Shown here in pieces: positions 54,801-64,000 of a stretch of DNA of 64,000 nt. The DNA is taken from contig JACYLU010000030.1 of the NCBI GenBank assembly GCA_015272325.1, positions 1 to 64,000 of the forward strand. The letters run 5' to 3'. The position numbers and the translations under genes are program-made. Under the pieces are notes generated by a model, which saw only the letters and a program-made list of their open reading frames with translations, ran no database searches and was not told where the DNA came from. Position 1 is the first letter of the stretch; every line of letters begins with the position of its first letter. Source of the stretch: Synechococcales cyanobacterium C42_A2020_086. GTDB taxonomy: Bacteria > Cyanobacteriota > Cyanobacteriia > Elainellales > Elainellaceae.

Positions 54801-55861
54801 TGCAGCTGGTTCAACACCGCTCGCTGGCAGGCAAGGGGGCCATCTGGGGCAATCTCCTGTTCAACCTCTCGCACTGTTAGGCTTTGGGGTTGGGGATAAC
54901 GCTTGTTTTGCATCTCCTGCAACACCTGCGGCGGCCAAATCAAGCGAGCGTGGTCCACTGACGGTATACCCTCGTCTACTGTCGCTTCTGAAACACACTC
55001 ACTGCTACCATCTGCCGCCAATTGATACACCGCTACTCGGTGGCAATGCAAAATGTTGCATACTTCCTGAGTCGTCGCCTGAAAGATCGTGTCTATATCG
55101 AGGGTCTGCCGGATGCGCTCGACAATTTTGGCAATGGCTCGCTCGCGCTCCGCTTCTAGCGCTAGTTCCTCAGCTCGCCGCCGCAGTTGCTCTTCCAGCG
55201 TACTCTGGAGCACCGTAGAGCGATATTCCGCCTTAGCTAAAAGGTCCGCCTGCTGCAATGCCACGCCTAGATGCACCGCAATTTGAGTTGCAAACTCGAC
55301 ATCGGCTCCCTGCCACTGTCGGGGACCAGAACACTGGTGGATACATAACAATCCCCAGAGCTTGCCGTTTTCCAAGAGGGGCACCACCAAATTCGCCACC
55401 ACCTGAAACCGAGCTAGAATCGCCACATGGCAGTCGGCTAGCTTTGCCTCATAGATATTAGACGCTGCCCAAATGCGCCCTTTTTGGTAGTAAGCCGCAT
55501 GATTCTCGCCAAAGCAGTGGTCTTCCACCTGAGCCGCTGAGGCAGCAGCATAACCCAGCTGTACATCTTCTGAAACAAATTCTCCCTGGCGATACTCCGA
55601 ATCCTGCTGAAAGCGAAAGATAGCCACCCGGTCCGCATGGAGCAACTGCCGCACTTCAGTCACGGTCGCCCAAAAGATGGTATTCAGGTCAAGAGATTCG
55701 CGAATTTTAGTGACTACATTAAATAGCGCTTGCTGGCGAGCTAGCGGTATCGAGTCTGTAGCGACCTGCTCAAGCTGAGCGAGGCGCTGGCTGAGCTGCT
55801 CAATTTTCTGCTGCAAGTCGGCATGATCGGTAGCGGGCTGGTGACGGGCGCGATCTAGCAT
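51890..55861 (-). CDS. Hybrid histidine kinase with four GAF domains, two of DXCF cyanobacteriochrome type
   Basis: The 1323-residue protein has four GAF domains (about 45-205, 240-405, 430-605, 645-805). A HisKA helix with phosphoacceptor H841 ([11 protein letters not shown]), an ATPase domain ([21 protein letters not shown]) and a receiver with D1134 ([10 protein letters not shown]) follow, then a helical tail. GAF1 has a DHCF motif (C116) and a second Cys followed by His (C144-H145) 28 residues later, as in DXCF-type cyanobacteriochromes. GAF4 has DHCF (C716) and C744-Tyr with the same spacing. GAF2 and GAF3 have a Cys at the second position only (C345, C547). It may sense blue/green light through a bilin (inference). 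The ATG at 55861 follows a TTG at 55864. Confidence 0.9.
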   Translation of the reverse strand: MLDRARHQPATDHADLQQKIEQLSQRLAQLEQVATDSIPLARQQALFNVVTKIRESLDLNTIFWATVTEVRQLLHADRVAIFRFQQDSEYRQGEFVSEDVQLGYAAASAAQVEDHCFGENHAAYYQKGRIWAASNIYEAKLADCHVAILARFQVVANLVVPLLENGKLWGLLCIHQCSGPRQWQGADVEFATQIAVHLGVALQQADLLAKAEYRSTVLQSTLEEQLRRRAEELALEAERERAIAKIVERIRQTLDIDTIFQATTQEVCNILHCHRVAVYQLAADGSSECVSEATVDEGIPSVDHARLIWPPQVLQEMQNKRYPQPQSLTVREVEQEIAPDGPLACQRAVLNQLQIRAYIAVPVFVGEGLWGLLIAYHHQQPRHWETAEISLLTQIGSHLGVALQQAESLKQLRLQSEQLARAVERERAITTIIDKIRRSLDLETIFQTTTQEVRLLLNVDRVGIYRFNADWSGCFVVESVAEGWNSLLQTQQTAPHLFDNISECSAKQLACSLPADSHLQATDGGGFTQGEILRVCADIYNAGFSDCYIRALESYQARAYAIVAIYQGQQLWGLLAAYQNSGVRHWNDSDLNFLIQISSQLGVALQQAERLGQAEHRSTMLQSRLEHQLRQRAEELALEAERERAIAQVIEKIRQTLDIETIFQTTATEVRQLLSADRVAMFRFDPTSSYNDGEIVAEAVLPGFRAAMTAKVHDHCFGENHATYYQQGRVCAVDDIYAAGLQSCYLDTLSQFQVRANLVAPLLKGDELWGLLCIHQCAAPRQWQAKEIEFVTHIAVQLGVALQQAELLAQARHQSAELQQAKEAADAANQAKSEFLAKISHELRTPLNAILGFTQLLIRDPSLNLEQQEYLGIINSSGEHLLTLINDVLEMSKIEAGQVTLNQHTFDLYSLLDGLEEMLHLKARSQGLRLLFNLAPDVPQYIYTDASKLRQVLINLLGNAIKFTSHGTVTLRVTQQTHNLSKRLCFEVEDTGPGIATSDLEQLFEAFVQAESGRRSLEGTGLGLPISRQFVRLMGGDITVHSVLGQGSTFRFEIPLQLGTEPVATPTQQFPQRVVGLAPNQPNYRILVVEDKWENRQLLVKLLLGIGFAVQEATNGQDALQLWESWRPHLIWMDMQMPVMDGYEATRQIRQRERDHLIQPAGQPSCQPSAEALQRTVIIALTAYAFEEDRAGVMAVGCDDFLTKPFQEDVLFAKMAQHLQVQYRYEINEINRDAAADLELEATLLDLDQHRTALATLPIEELTLLYQAAIRLDDEQLLKRVAEMPASHRALAAALTTWIDHLRLDIVIDLIQPVYTQALRRRT

Positions 55862-56224
55862 CAATAATGGGTCCTAGGGCTAAGCGTGGCGAACCATGGG
55901 AGTGGCGTTAGAAAAGATACAATTCTTTACTCTCTTTTTAAATTCTTTACTCCTCTTCTAACAGCATAGAGAACCGCTTTGCTAGAGAAATCGGCAGGTC
56001 AGCGGAAAACCGGTGGCTGGCGTTTTCGCGGAGTAACGGGTGTATCTCTGCCCTCAAAAAGCAGTTGGTTCAATTGCATTCCAGTTCCATAGTCGGCTTG
56101 AGGCGCTAGCAGGAGGGACGCTACGCCCTCTACGAGAACATCCGTCCAGACCCCCAGTGGTTTCTGGGGAAAAATGAAAACAGAACGCCTGAGCCTCTCG
56201 CTGTTGTTCGCCCAGGAGCACCCT
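55862..56224. other. Divergent promoter region of the two kinase genes
   Basis: This region separates the hybrid histidine kinase and Ser/Thr kinase genes. It contains a short repeated AAATTCTTTACTC element (55920-55952). No gene is supported; a minus-strand frame at 56054-56275 overlaps the kinase start. Confidence 0.5.
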
Positions 56225-58375
56225 ATGTCGCAAGTTTATTGCCGTCGCGGTCATGCTAACCCCGATTCCAATCACTACTGTTCGACCTGCGGTGAAAAAT
56301 TAAACCCCTCTCCAAATTTTGCTCAGACGGGGCAGCCTTCTGGAACAGCAGCATCGCCTGCGATTACGCCAGGGCAGTGGCTAGGTGGACGCTATCGCGT
56401 GATGCAAGAGTTGGGGCATGGCGGCTTTGGGCGAACCTATCTTGCTGAAGATAACAATCGCTTTAACGAGCTTTGCGTGCTCAAGGAATTTGCACCGCAG
56501 GTTCGAGGCACCTACGCGCTGCAAAAAGCCGAGGAGCTGTTCGAACGAGAAGCTGGAGTGCTCTATCAACTGCGACATCCCCAAATTCCTCGCTTTCGGG
56601 AACTGTTTCGCGACACCGTGGGCGACCGTGGGCAACTGTTTCTGGTGCAAGATTATGTAGAAGGGCGCACCTACCGGCAGTTGTTAGCCGCTCGCCAGCA
56701 GCAGGGGCTAGCTTTCTCGGAGTTGGAAATGCGGCAGTTCCTGGAGCAGCTATTGCCGGTCCTGGATTACATCCACAGGGCGGGCGTGATCCATCGCGAT
56801 ATTTCTCCTGATAATTTAATTTTGCGCTCACTCGATCAGCAGCCCGTACTGATTGACTTTGGAGGGGTGAAACAGGTGGCTGCCGCCGCTACCTCTATGT
56901 ATATGACTCCCGAAACGGCCCCTCCTGCGGCGACGCGACTCGGCAAGCTGGGCTATGCCCCTGAAGAGCAGATGCAGCAGGGAATCATCTCTCCCCAAAG
57001 CGATCTCTATGCCCTAGCGATGACCGTTTTAGTGCTGCTCACAGGAACCGATCCGCTGCAAATCATCCAGGCGCTGCCGGACTTCACCCGCGGGCAATGG
57101 CTCGATCTCGATTCTTCCCTACGGCAAGTGCTGAGCCGGATGCTGGCACCCCAACCGGGCGACCGCTATTCCTCGGCTCAGGCGGTTTTACAGGCACTGC
57201 GGGGCAACAGTTTCAATCCCGGCAGCTCCACCCTGCTCTCCCCTATGGCTGCACACTCGACCCTGCCGCCCCAGCCTGACCCCGCCCACTATGCCCAGCC
57301 AATCGCCTATCCCCTTCCTGAATCTGCTACTCAAGTGAGTGCCCAGTCTGGTTCTCAACCCGACTTGCTAGCAATGCCCCAACCTGCTCCCCCAGCAACA
57401 TCTGCGGTTGGTTTAGCGGCACCGCACTCGCTGCCACCTGTTACTGCCACCCGTCGGGGCTGGGGGCCACTGTTTCTGCTGGTTCTGCTCCTAGCCGGAT
57501 TAGGTGGCGTTGGTTGGGGGCTGCGCGATCGCTGGCTGCCACAGACCTCGCCGCCATCAGAGGATTTTCCGTCAGAGGCTCCCGACACGAGTCTAGAGAG
57601 TCGTAGTCAGGACTTGGGGGTTGATTTTCAGTTTTTGATTCGCCTCACCAACGAAACCTTCTATCAGCGCTACCCAGAACAGCAGGGACGAGAGCTGTCT
57701 GAAGATCCCAATGATGCCGAGTGGCGTGCTCGCTGGAGCGCGATTGCCCAAGAGTGGCTGCAAACCCTAGAGCAGTACTTGAGTCTCGAATCTCGCCAAC
57801 GGTTGGGCACTTACGGCGAGGTCGATCGCCGCGAGTGGAGGCAAACGGTGAATCAGTTCTATGTTGGCAGCCGCTCGCTGTTTGATCTTACGGATGCGCA
57901 GTTTTTTCAGCTATTCCCAGAGCAGCGCGACGCTAATTTTATTGACCAGCCAATTGGACAAGTCTGGCAGGCACTGGCGGCCGATCAGGTAACGGCACTG
58001 GCTGAAGGTAAAACCCGCGAGGAGCTGCAGTTCGCGCCGGGGGCATTTAGTGAACAAGTCAGCTATACCCTAGCTCCTGGAACCGGACGAGTCTACACGG
58101 CAAACCTAGCGCAGGGGCAGATCATGCGGCTCAATCTACAAGCGCCACCCAACAGCACACAACTCTCGATCTACCTACCGCGCCCCACGCCGGATCTGCC
58201 CTCGCTGCTCGAAGATGCCCCCGACACCACCTGGAGTGGCAGTTTACCGCAATCAGGCTATTACGAACTCGTCGTCATCAACGCCAGCTCGCAGCCAATT
58301 CGCTACCAGCTCACTGTAGCAGTTGATAACGTGACAGCCCCGGCAGCCCCTCAGCCATCAGACGCCAAAGAGTAG
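56225..58375 (+). CDS. Serine/threonine protein kinase with N-terminal zinc ribbon and extracytoplasmic domain
   Basis: The 716-residue protein opens with a zinc-ribbon-like YCRRGHANPDSNHYCSTCG (C6, C19, C22). A Hanks-type kinase domain (about 56-350) follows: LGHGGFGRTYLAED, K87, HRDISPDNLI (D192) and DFGGVK (D211). A Pro/Ala-rich linker precedes one membrane helix (about 413-433), then an outer domain. The first part of that domain resembles ARC6-like/IMS segments (FYQRYPEQQGRELS..WRARWSAIAQEWLQ), and the last part is beta-rich. The kinase is likely a membrane signalling receptor. The ATG at 56225 has AGGAG seven bases upstream. Confidence 0.9.
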   Translation: MSQVYCRRGHANPDSNHYCSTCGEKLNPSPNFAQTGQPSGTAASPAITPGQWLGGRYRVMQELGHGGFGRTYLAEDNNRFNELCVLKEFAPQVRGTYALQKAEELFEREAGVLYQLRHPQIPRFRELFRDTVGDRGQLFLVQDYVEGRTYRQLLAARQQQGLAFSELEMRQFLEQLLPVLDYIHRAGVIHRDISPDNLILRSLDQQPVLIDFGGVKQVAAAATSMYMTPETAPPAATRLGKLGYAPEEQMQQGIISPQSDLYALAMTVLVLLTGTDPLQIIQALPDFTRGQWLDLDSSLRQVLSRMLAPQPGDRYSSAQAVLQALRGNSFNPGSSTLLSPMAAHSTLPPQPDPAHYAQPIAYPLPESATQVSAQSGSQPDLLAMPQPAPPATSAVGLAAPHSLPPVTATRRGWGPLFLLVLLLAGLGGVGWGLRDRWLPQTSPPSEDFPSEAPDTSLESRSQDLGVDFQFLIRLTNETFYQRYPEQQGRELSEDPNDAEWRARWSAIAQEWLQTLEQYLSLESRQRLGTYGEVDRREWRQTVNQFYVGSRSLFDLTDAQFFQLFPEQRDANFIDQPIGQVWQALAADQVTALAEGKTREELQFAPGAFSEQVSYTLAPGTGRVYTANLAQGQIMRLNLQAPPNSTQLSIYLPRPTPDLPSLLEDAPDTTWSGSLPQSGYYELVVINASSQPIRYQLTVAVDNVTAPAAPQPSDAKE

Positions 58376-58380
58376 CCCCT

Positions 58381-59751
58381 TCACGCAGTCAAGTGCTCTA
58401 GGCATAGCTGCCGAAAATGATCGCCCCGTTGCTCGAAGTTGGGATATTGGTCGAAGCTGGCGCAGGCAGGCGAAAGCAGCACAACCGCCGCACCAAGCTG
58501 CTGCCCGAGTTCAGCCCCTCGCACGACTGCTCGATCCATCGTCTCCACTATTTCGTAGGCAGAGTAGCCTACCTCTTGCAAGCGCTGCGCAAAGGTTGGG
58601 GCGGCGCTACCAATTAGCAAGACGGCAGCGGCTTTCGCTTGAATAGTCGTTAGCCAGCTCGTATCATCTCCGGCTTTGGCTTCGCCGCCGGCAATCAAAA
58701 TCACGGGAGCCTCAACAGCCGCCAAACCGACCTGAGCCGCATCATAGTTTGTGGCTTTGCTGTCGTTGATGAATTGAATTCCTTGCCAGGTGCAAATGTG
58801 TTCTAGTCGGTGCGGCACTCCCGGAAAGCAGCGAATTGCTTCGGCAATGGCGTCTTTCTCGATGCCGGCAAGTCGAGCAGCTAGGACTGCCATCAATAGG
58901 TTTTGCTGGTTATGCGGACCGACCATACGCAGAGCCGATACAGGCACGATTGGATCTCCCTGCGCGATTGCCCAGCCATTCTCGATGTAGGCTCCCTGAT
59001 CTGGATTCCCGAGCACAGTCGCTCTACCGCTAACACTCGTCCAGCATGCCTGCGGCCACTGCTGGGGACCCACCTGCCGCAGATAAGAGTCGTCGCCATT
59101 GAAGATACGGTGCTGCGACTGTTTCAGCAGATGAGCTTTGATGCCGTAGTAGTTTTCTAGCGTGTAGTGGCGGCTGAGATGATCCGGCGTGAAAGTCGTC
59201 CAAACACCAATCCGGGGTGCCACCGACGGAGAAGACTCGATTTGGTAGCTGCTCAGTTCGGCAATTACCCAGTCTAAAGGAGCTGTGTCCGGCGTCAGAG
59301 ATTGTAGCGCCACTTCGCCTACGGCATAGCCGATGTTGCCGCAGGCTGGAGCTTTGAGTCCGGCAGTTTGAAAAATGGCGGCGATCAAAGCGGTTGTTGT
59401 CGTTTTACCGTTTGTGCCGGTAATTGCCACCCAGGGAACGGCGCTAAGCGTCTGCCAAGCCAGCTCGACTTCGCCCCAGGTTTCGATTCCTAGTGCCCTT
59501 GCCTGCTGTAATTCGGGTAAATCCCAGGGAACGCCCGGACTGACGACAATTCGCTGCATCTGCTGCGGGTCTGGCTGAAACCGCTGCCCGAGTTCGACCG
59601 TAATGCCTTCGGCTGCGAGCTGCTGCTGCGCCTGTTTTAGAGCATCGGCGGTACCGCTATCGCTGACGGTTACCTGCCAGCCCTGCCGTTGTAACAAGCG
59701 TGCCGCCGCCACTCCCGATCGCCCTAGCCCGATGACAAACGCCCTCGCCAT
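58381..59751 (-). CDS. murD: UDP-N-acetylmuramoyl-L-alanine--D-glutamate ligase MurD
   Basis: The roughly 456-residue protein has the Mur ligase order: Rossmann-type N-domain ([19 protein letters not shown]), ATP loop [13 protein letters not shown], the STRSW-free central part with ELSSYQIE and [14 protein letters not shown], and the C-domain with [12 protein letters not shown]. It adds D-Glu to UDP-MurNAc-L-Ala in the cytosol. I chose the ATG at 59751, which starts exactly at the conserved N-terminus; a longer frame from 59814 exists. The Ser/Thr kinase gene ends 5 bp away on the other strand. Confidence 0.96.
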   Translation of the reverse strand: MARAFVIGLGRSGVAAARLLQRQGWQVTVSDSGTADALKQAQQQLAAEGITVELGQRFQPDPQQMQRIVVSPGVPWDLPELQQARALGIETWGEVELAWQTLSAVPWVAITGTNGKTTTTALIAAIFQTAGLKAPACGNIGYAVGEVALQSLTPDTAPLDWVIAELSSYQIESSPSVAPRIGVWTTFTPDHLSRHYTLENYYGIKAHLLKQSQHRIFNGDDSYLRQVGPQQWPQACWTSVSGRATVLGNPDQGAYIENGWAIAQGDPIVPVSALRMVGPHNQQNLLMAVLAARLAGIEKDAIAEAIRCFPGVPHRLEHICTWQGIQFINDSKATNYDAAQVGLAAVEAPVILIAGGEAKAGDDTSWLTTIQAKAAAVLLIGSAAPTFAQRLQEVGYSAYEIVETMDRAVVRGAELGQQLGAAVVLLSPACASFDQYPNFEQRGDHFRQLCLEHLTA

Positions 59752-59884
59752 AGCCCGTTCCCAATAAAGCAGTCCCCATCTTACCGCAAACAAGGAACGG
59801 ATCCAGCCTTTCACAGGGGACGATCAACCGGAGCCGTGACTCCGATGCGGCATCAGCAGTTTCTGGATTCTTTTGTATCGGCAT

Positions 59885-61240
59885 CTACAGCGTGTAGGTA
59901 AACTGATCCACCAGCATCCCCGGAACCAAGGCACCACCTAAACTACGCTGATTGTAGGTGCCGACGCTGGGAATGAACTCAAGAAAGTTCGTTAGATCGA
60001 GTAAACAATCGCCAAAACAGCGGTACAGGCTTTCGTCAAACCGCAGATTCTCGATGGGGGCTACAATCTCTCCTTGTTCGACCCAAAAGCAGGCATAGCG
60101 CGTCATGCCGGTAATTCGCCCATTGGGGCGATCGCTCCAGTTGAGATAGTGCAGATTCGAGACATACAGCCCGGTATCCAACGCTTTCAGAATCTCTGCG
60201 GCTGTCAGGCTGCCGGGGGAAATTTGGGGAGAGCGCAGAGACTCGCTTCCCGCCGCACCGTTAGCGATTTTGCCATATTCTTTGGCAGTGCGGGAGCTGA
60301 TCAGCGTATTCACCAATTTGCCGGCTTCAATAATGGGCAGCTTCACCGGCGCAATCTCGCCCCACTCGTTGAACCGCGGCACTAGCCCCGCCTCGAAGGT
60401 TTCCGTCAGCGAGAAGGCAGGCGAGAGCTGCTTTTCCTGGCGCTGCAATAACCCCAAGGCGCTTTGCCCGCGCTGCAATGCTGCTTCACTGACGCCGCCC
60501 CAGCTAAACATATTCAGCAGGTCATCCACCGCCGCAGGAGCCAAGTAGGTACGATACTGCCCGCGGGGAATCGCTTTGGGAGCCTGGGTCAACCGCTGCA
60601 ACTGCTGCTTCGAGTCGGCGAGTTTAGCACCATAGGCGGCCTCATCCCACTGATTGCCAGCAAAGGTGCCCTTCACCGCCTGTCCCTCTGCTGTAAACAG
60701 CGAGTAGTCGAGCGAGAATGAATCCGTGGCAAACCAATGTCGCTGCCCAGCGGAGTCGGCGTAGGCCCGCACCAGCGAACCCGCCGCGTAGAATCCGGTG
60801 AAGTCCAGCCCGACTACTTCCCCAAGCACTGCCCCAACAACCGCTTCTGGCGGCAAGAGGAACCCAGCATGAACCTCGCGACTGGTAGCGGTGCCCTCGG
60901 GTAGCACTAGATAGGGGTCTTCAGGCAACTGAGGGAGTTCCTGCCGCACATCTTCCAGAGCAGCCTGTGCCAGGGGCCAGTCGGTTTCCCAGACACCGGT
61001 TAGAGGGAAGGAGCGATAGGCGTTGCGCTGCTGCCACATCAGGGTAAAACTGACCTCGGCATCTTCCACGGTTCCTGCCTGGCGGACTTTTGCACCATTA
61101 AACCGCACAAACTGGCTTTGTTCGCCCTGCAGCGTCAGCTTGAGCTGTTCCTCGGGCTGAAGGGCATCGAGCAGCGCGTCTACGAGTCGATTAAAGGTAG
61201 TCTCTAAAGTTGACAAAGTTGACTCTGCTGCCGGCATCAT
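59885..61240 (-). CDS. TldE/PmbA-type metalloprotease subunit
   Basis: The 451-residue protein is the TldE/PmbA partner of TldD. It has the family's beta-rich N-domain and a C-terminal region with GLVPRFNEWGEIAPVKLPIIEAG, ISSRTAKEYG and the conserved NLHYLNWSDRPNGRITGMTRYACF block. It lacks the HExxxH of TldD, as expected for this subunit. TldD/TldE form a heterodimer that degrades or matures small peptides. The gene overlaps the tldD stop by 4 bp (ATGA), so the two are translationally coupled. Confidence 0.92.
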   Translation of the reverse strand: MMPAAESTLSTLETTFNRLVDALLDALQPEEQLKLTLQGEQSQFVRFNGAKVRQAGTVEDAEVSFTLMWQQRNAYRSFPLTGVWETDWPLAQAALEDVRQELPQLPEDPYLVLPEGTATSREVHAGFLLPPEAVVGAVLGEVVGLDFTGFYAAGSLVRAYADSAGQRHWFATDSFSLDYSLFTAEGQAVKGTFAGNQWDEAAYGAKLADSKQQLQRLTQAPKAIPRGQYRTYLAPAAVDDLLNMFSWGGVSEAALQRGQSALGLLQRQEKQLSPAFSLTETFEAGLVPRFNEWGEIAPVKLPIIEAGKLVNTLISSRTAKEYGKIANGAAGSESLRSPQISPGSLTAAEILKALDTGLYVSNLHYLNWSDRPNGRITGMTRYACFWVEQGEIVAPIENLRFDESLYRCFGDCLLDLTNFLEFIPSVGTYNQRSLGGALVPGMLVDQFTYTL

Positions 61241-62676
61241 GCGCCACCTCCAAAGACTTCGACATTCTCGAACACGCAGGTCGGCGAGCCATGCCCGACG
61301 CGGATTGCCTGGTTCGGTTCACCTTTGCCGCAGTAGGGCGTGCCGTACATTTCCCAAGTCGAGGCATCACCTACCCGGACCAAGCTATGCCAAAACTCGG
61401 GGGTTGTCGCTCGGTAGTTGGGATTGCGTAGCGTCTGGGTCAGCTGCCCATTTTCGATCAGCCGGGCATACTCGCAGCCAAACTGAAACTTGTAGCGCTG
61501 ATCATCAATCGACCAGGAGCGGTTCGCCTCCATGTAAACCCCGTGCTCGATCGCTCGAATCAAATCCTCAAACGAGTCGGTGCCCGGTTCCAAATTCAGG
61601 TTCGCCATCCGGTCGATTGGCGGCCGGTTCCACGACGAAGCCCGAGCGCAGGCCACCCCTGCTACTCCCAGCCGCGCCTGACTCTCCAGACTGCCTAAAC
61701 CCCGTTGCAGCACACCCGCCTGAATGAGATATTCCCGCTGGGCAGGGACACCCGTATCGTCAAAGCGGTAGCTAGCGAATTCTCCCGGCACCGTTGGATC
61801 AAAGGTGATGTTCATCAGCGCGGAGCCATAGGAGAGTCGCCCAAAATCCTCAGGTTTAACAAAGCTACCGCCCGCATAGTTGCGCTCATCGCCCAGAATT
61901 CGGTCAAGCTCTAGGGGATGCCCAACGCTTTCGTGGATTTGCAGCATCATCTGATCGGGAGCCAGTACTAAAGTCGTGCGCGTTGTCGGGCATTCTGCGG
62001 CTGTCAATAGCTCTACCGCCTGCGCGCCAATCTGCTCCGCTCGCTCCCAAAGGTGAGGTTCCAGAAACAATTCCCAACCGCCCTGATAGCAGTGAGCCAG
62101 CGGTCCGTTATTGCTGCGCTGCTGCACGATGCCTCCCTCTTGAGCAGTAGCGCTGAAATGGGTTTCCAGCATCAGGAAATGCTGATACACCTCTGAACCG
62201 TTGCTGCTGACAAACCAGGACTCGGTTTCGTTGCTGATGGCTGTAGCTAACGTTTGCACAATTGCATCGCCGACCTTGAGGTGGCGGCAAAGGCGAATCA
62301 GCAAATCGTTGATGTCTTGCGGCGACAGGGCAGACAGTGGCTTCACGAACGGCGACTGATACTGCCCCACCACCTTGGGCCGCACCGCCACCGTCAACGG
62401 ATGAATCGCCCACTCGCTGGCTGCTAATGCCTGTCGATAGGCTGACTCTACTGCCGCCTGGAGTCGTTTGGGGTCCAGCGAATGGGTGGCACCATAGCCA
62501 ATCTGCCCGTTGACGAGTACCTCTACCATCACGCCTTGATGCAGGGTCTTACCGTTGCGCTGAGGCAGCCCGTCCCGCACAGTGCGATGCTCTACCGTTT
62601 CTTTGACGCCGCGTAGCCCGACCCAATCAGCGGCAATATCCAGCGACTCAAGCGCCTGTGAGAGTGCAGAAATCAT
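61237..62676 (-). CDS. tldD: TldD-type metalloprotease, catalytic subunit
   Basis: The 479-residue protein contains the zinc motif HESVGHPLE (HExxxH) in QIHESVGHPLELDR, preceded by LVLAPDQMMLQ. Further family blocks are FDDTGVPAQREYLIQAGVLQRGL and RMANLNLEPGTDSFEDLI. It is the catalytic half of the TldD/TldE protease that processes small proteins or RiPP precursors. The ATG at 62676 starts the conserved sequence. tldE follows with a 4-bp overlap. No precursor peptide gene was recognised nearby. Confidence 0.95.
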   Translation of the reverse strand: MISALSQALESLDIAADWVGLRGVKETVEHRTVRDGLPQRNGKTLHQGVMVEVLVNGQIGYGATHSLDPKRLQAAVESAYRQALAASEWAIHPLTVAVRPKVVGQYQSPFVKPLSALSPQDINDLLIRLCRHLKVGDAIVQTLATAISNETESWFVSSNGSEVYQHFLMLETHFSATAQEGGIVQQRSNNGPLAHCYQGGWELFLEPHLWERAEQIGAQAVELLTAAECPTTRTTLVLAPDQMMLQIHESVGHPLELDRILGDERNYAGGSFVKPEDFGRLSYGSALMNITFDPTVPGEFASYRFDDTGVPAQREYLIQAGVLQRGLGSLESQARLGVAGVACARASSWNRPPIDRMANLNLEPGTDSFEDLIRAIEHGVYMEANRSWSIDDQRYKFQFGCEYARLIENGQLTQTLRNPNYRATTPEFWHSLVRVGDASTWEMYGTPYCGKGEPNQAIRVGHGSPTCVFENVEVFGGGA

Positions 62677-62941
62677 CTAGAGCGTTACTTTTGTAGTGGA
62701 GGATAAGCAGGCGGAGCAGATAGAACCAGGTTCACCCGCCTCGAATTCGATAGAACCGAACTTGGTCAGACAAAACCGTATCGAAATTAACTATTAATAT
62801 CAGTTAATATCAGTCAGCTGATTCGGTTGAGCGCAGTGTGGCTTTTCCCAGAGCTGCCTTCCAATTTCTGATTCTTCTGATTCTAATGAACTCGATTCTA
62901 ACGAACTCGTGAGCACCGCGCTCGGATCATCGCCCGTTGCG

Positions 62942-63859
62942 CTAGGGATTGCAATAGGAACAGTAGGTGGGATCAGCAGTTTCAGCTCCGTCGGGAAACA
63001 GGGATTCTTGATGAAAGCCGCATTTCTGGCACTGGTAGATCACGGAGCGAGTCAGTGGGGTGGGCAATTGACACAACCCGCAGGGCAAGCCCGAACGCCG
63101 CTCAACAACTGCAAATCCGGGCGTGCCGCACTGAGGGCAGAGGCTATTCATTTTGGCGATTAAATCGCGGGTGGCCTGGGCAATTACCTTCATGCGGCTG
63201 GGGTTGTATAGCGCCCGCATGTCTGTTTCAATGTGTGCTACCTCAGACTGGGCCAGTGCCCACTGCACCGCCTCCACAAGGGCCGCCTCAGACGTGATGC
63301 CCTTAATAATTTTCTCAGCTGCGACCGGGCGCGAATCGGTGACATGGTCGGCGATTACGATGAGGCCATGCTCTGGAAAGCCGACTTTGGCTGCAAAGGC
63401 TTGGGCATCGGTCAAGCTAGTGATCGTTCGATGGCTGTAGTTCGTGTGGGTAGAAACTGCTTCCCCAACTAGCTCTAGCTCGTTTGCCGTATCGATCAGC
63501 AGCACAATTTCGCGGTTGCAAGGCAGATAGGGAAAAGCCGGATGAGGACCGAAGCTGCCTTCGCTAGCCATGCCGATGGTGTGATGGGTGAGCTGCATTG
63601 CCTGCTGGGTTTTCGCCCTGGCGGCTTGCAACTGGTCACCAGCTCGTTTGACCTCGCGGGTAAATGTGCCAAAGGCGTCGCTATTGAAACCAGCAGGCAC
63701 TGTTAGCTCTAAGCCAAAGGTTTGCTGCATCAGGGGAGCAATCACCTGCTCTTTGCGATGCATCGTAGCAAGCACGCCAATACGGTTCTGAAACAGGGAT
63801 TGAGCTGCCACAGGTTCGGGATGAAGCATCGGAGAAATAGAAGGATTCGCTTGATTCAT
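62942..63859 (-). CDS. DUF6671 family protein with C-terminal zinc ribbon
   Basis: The 305-residue protein has an N-terminal region starting near QSLFQNRIGVLATMHRKEQVIAPLM and a middle with FGPHPAFPYLPCNREIVLLID and VIADHVTDSRP. A zinc-ribbon-rich C-terminus has CPQCGTPGF, RRSGLPCGLCQLP, YQCQKCGF and YCSYCNP, giving four Cys pairs. I recognise the pattern as DUF6671, whose function is unknown. I took the ATG at 63859; an alternative TTG start lies at 63907. The tldD gene is downstream on the same strand, with a 265-bp gap, so it is a separate unit or the first gene of a loose operon. Confidence 0.82.
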   Translation of the reverse strand: MNQANPSISPMLHPEPVAAQSLFQNRIGVLATMHRKEQVIAPLMQQTFGLELTVPAGFNSDAFGTFTREVKRAGDQLQAARAKTQQAMQLTHHTIGMASEGSFGPHPAFPYLPCNREIVLLIDTANELELVGEAVSTHTNYSHRTITSLTDAQAFAAKVGFPEHGLIVIADHVTDSRPVAAEKIIKGITSEAALVEAVQWALAQSEVAHIETDMRALYNPSRMKVIAQATRDLIAKMNSLCPQCGTPGFAVVERRSGLPCGLCQLPTPLTRSVIYQCQKCGFHQESLFPDGAETADPTYCSYCNP

Positions 63860-64000
63860 AGGCTCGTTTAACGACAAAAAGACAACACAAAGACATTTGC
63901 CCAGCAAGTTCTCAGGGTTTGCCTTCCCTATCTATATATATTGGCTACGGCTTGTTCATGCCTGCCAAGCACCCTGGCAAGCACGCTGACAGTCTCCTAG

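Noticed and set aside
1-64000. Possible mobile elements, CRISPR arrays, tRNA or rRNA genes
   Set aside because: No transposase, integrase, spaced direct repeats, terminal inverted repeats or tRNA-like T-loop motifs were recognised on either strand.

Overview
The window looks like chromosomal DNA of a cyanobacterium, most likely a filamentous one. The signs are an HpsL-type hormogonium polysaccharide polymerase, a stand-alone orange-carotenoid-protein N-domain protein, DXCF-type (cyanobacteriochrome-like) GAF domains in a hybrid kinase, a DUF3067 protein, cyanobacterial AAA-like (PF14516 type) ATPases, and at least seven HIP1 octamers (GCGATCGC). Genes lie on both strands in short operons. I see no rRNA, tRNA, CRISPR array, prophage or insertion sequence.

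Layout. 1-3.7 kb: a minus-strand operon read from a promoter (3652-3680) through a cobalamin riboswitch and an intrinsic terminator into metE, then two overlapping genes for small paralogous proteins of unknown function. 4.1-6.9 kb: small membrane proteins, a dienelactone-hydrolase-like protein whose nucleophile serine appears to be lost, and a DUF559-like PD-(D/E)xK protein. 7.1-16.1 kb: two large divergent genes, a secreted RTX-type nuclease/phosphatase and a 1681-residue fusion of EEP, esterase-like phytase, beta-propeller phytase and PhoD domains. They are separated by 0.7 kb with a possible Pho box, which suggests a phosphate-scavenging locus. 16.1-21.6 kb: helical carotenoid protein, a small acidic protein with its own terminator, a NodB-NAGPA fusion, a Thr/Pro-rich lipoprotein, an unknown cytosolic protein and an outer-membrane beta-barrel.

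22.0-27.5 kb: exopolysaccharide genes (GT4, GT2, HpsL-like polymerase, sugar-nucleotidyltransferase) with an inserted PRC-barrel gene. 27.5-31.4 kb: a 1.2 kb non-coding stretch, then two tandem AAA-like ATPases without the usual sensor repeats. The first has an N-terminal helix-turn-helix and a changed Walker B. 31.5-35.9 kb: a compact operon of MGDG-synthase-like glycosyltransferase, GH1 glycosidase and RluA-type pseudouridine synthase. 36.4-40.7 kb: universal stress protein, an LRAT-PspA-like fusion, a sulfotransferase-like protein and an MsbA-like ABC exporter.

41.8-50.8 kb: a second beta-barrel paralogue, a NYN-LOTUS protein, DUF427, a cyclic-nucleotide-binding protein beside a nucleotide-transporter-like/HEAT protein, infC, comF and small cyanobacterial proteins. 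50.9-63.9 kb: tatC, a four-GAF hybrid histidine kinase with two DXCF-type candidate bilin sites, a zinc-ribbon Ser/Thr kinase, murD, the tldE/tldD pair and a DUF6671 protein. Short exact tandem duplications (11-22 bp) recur in the spacers.

The items most worth a second look are the riboswitch-controlled metE operon with its unknown tandem paralogues, the phosphatase fusion, the tandem AAA pair, the LRAT-PspA fusion, and the hybrid kinase whose first and fourth GAF domains both carry the DXCF plus second-Cys signature.
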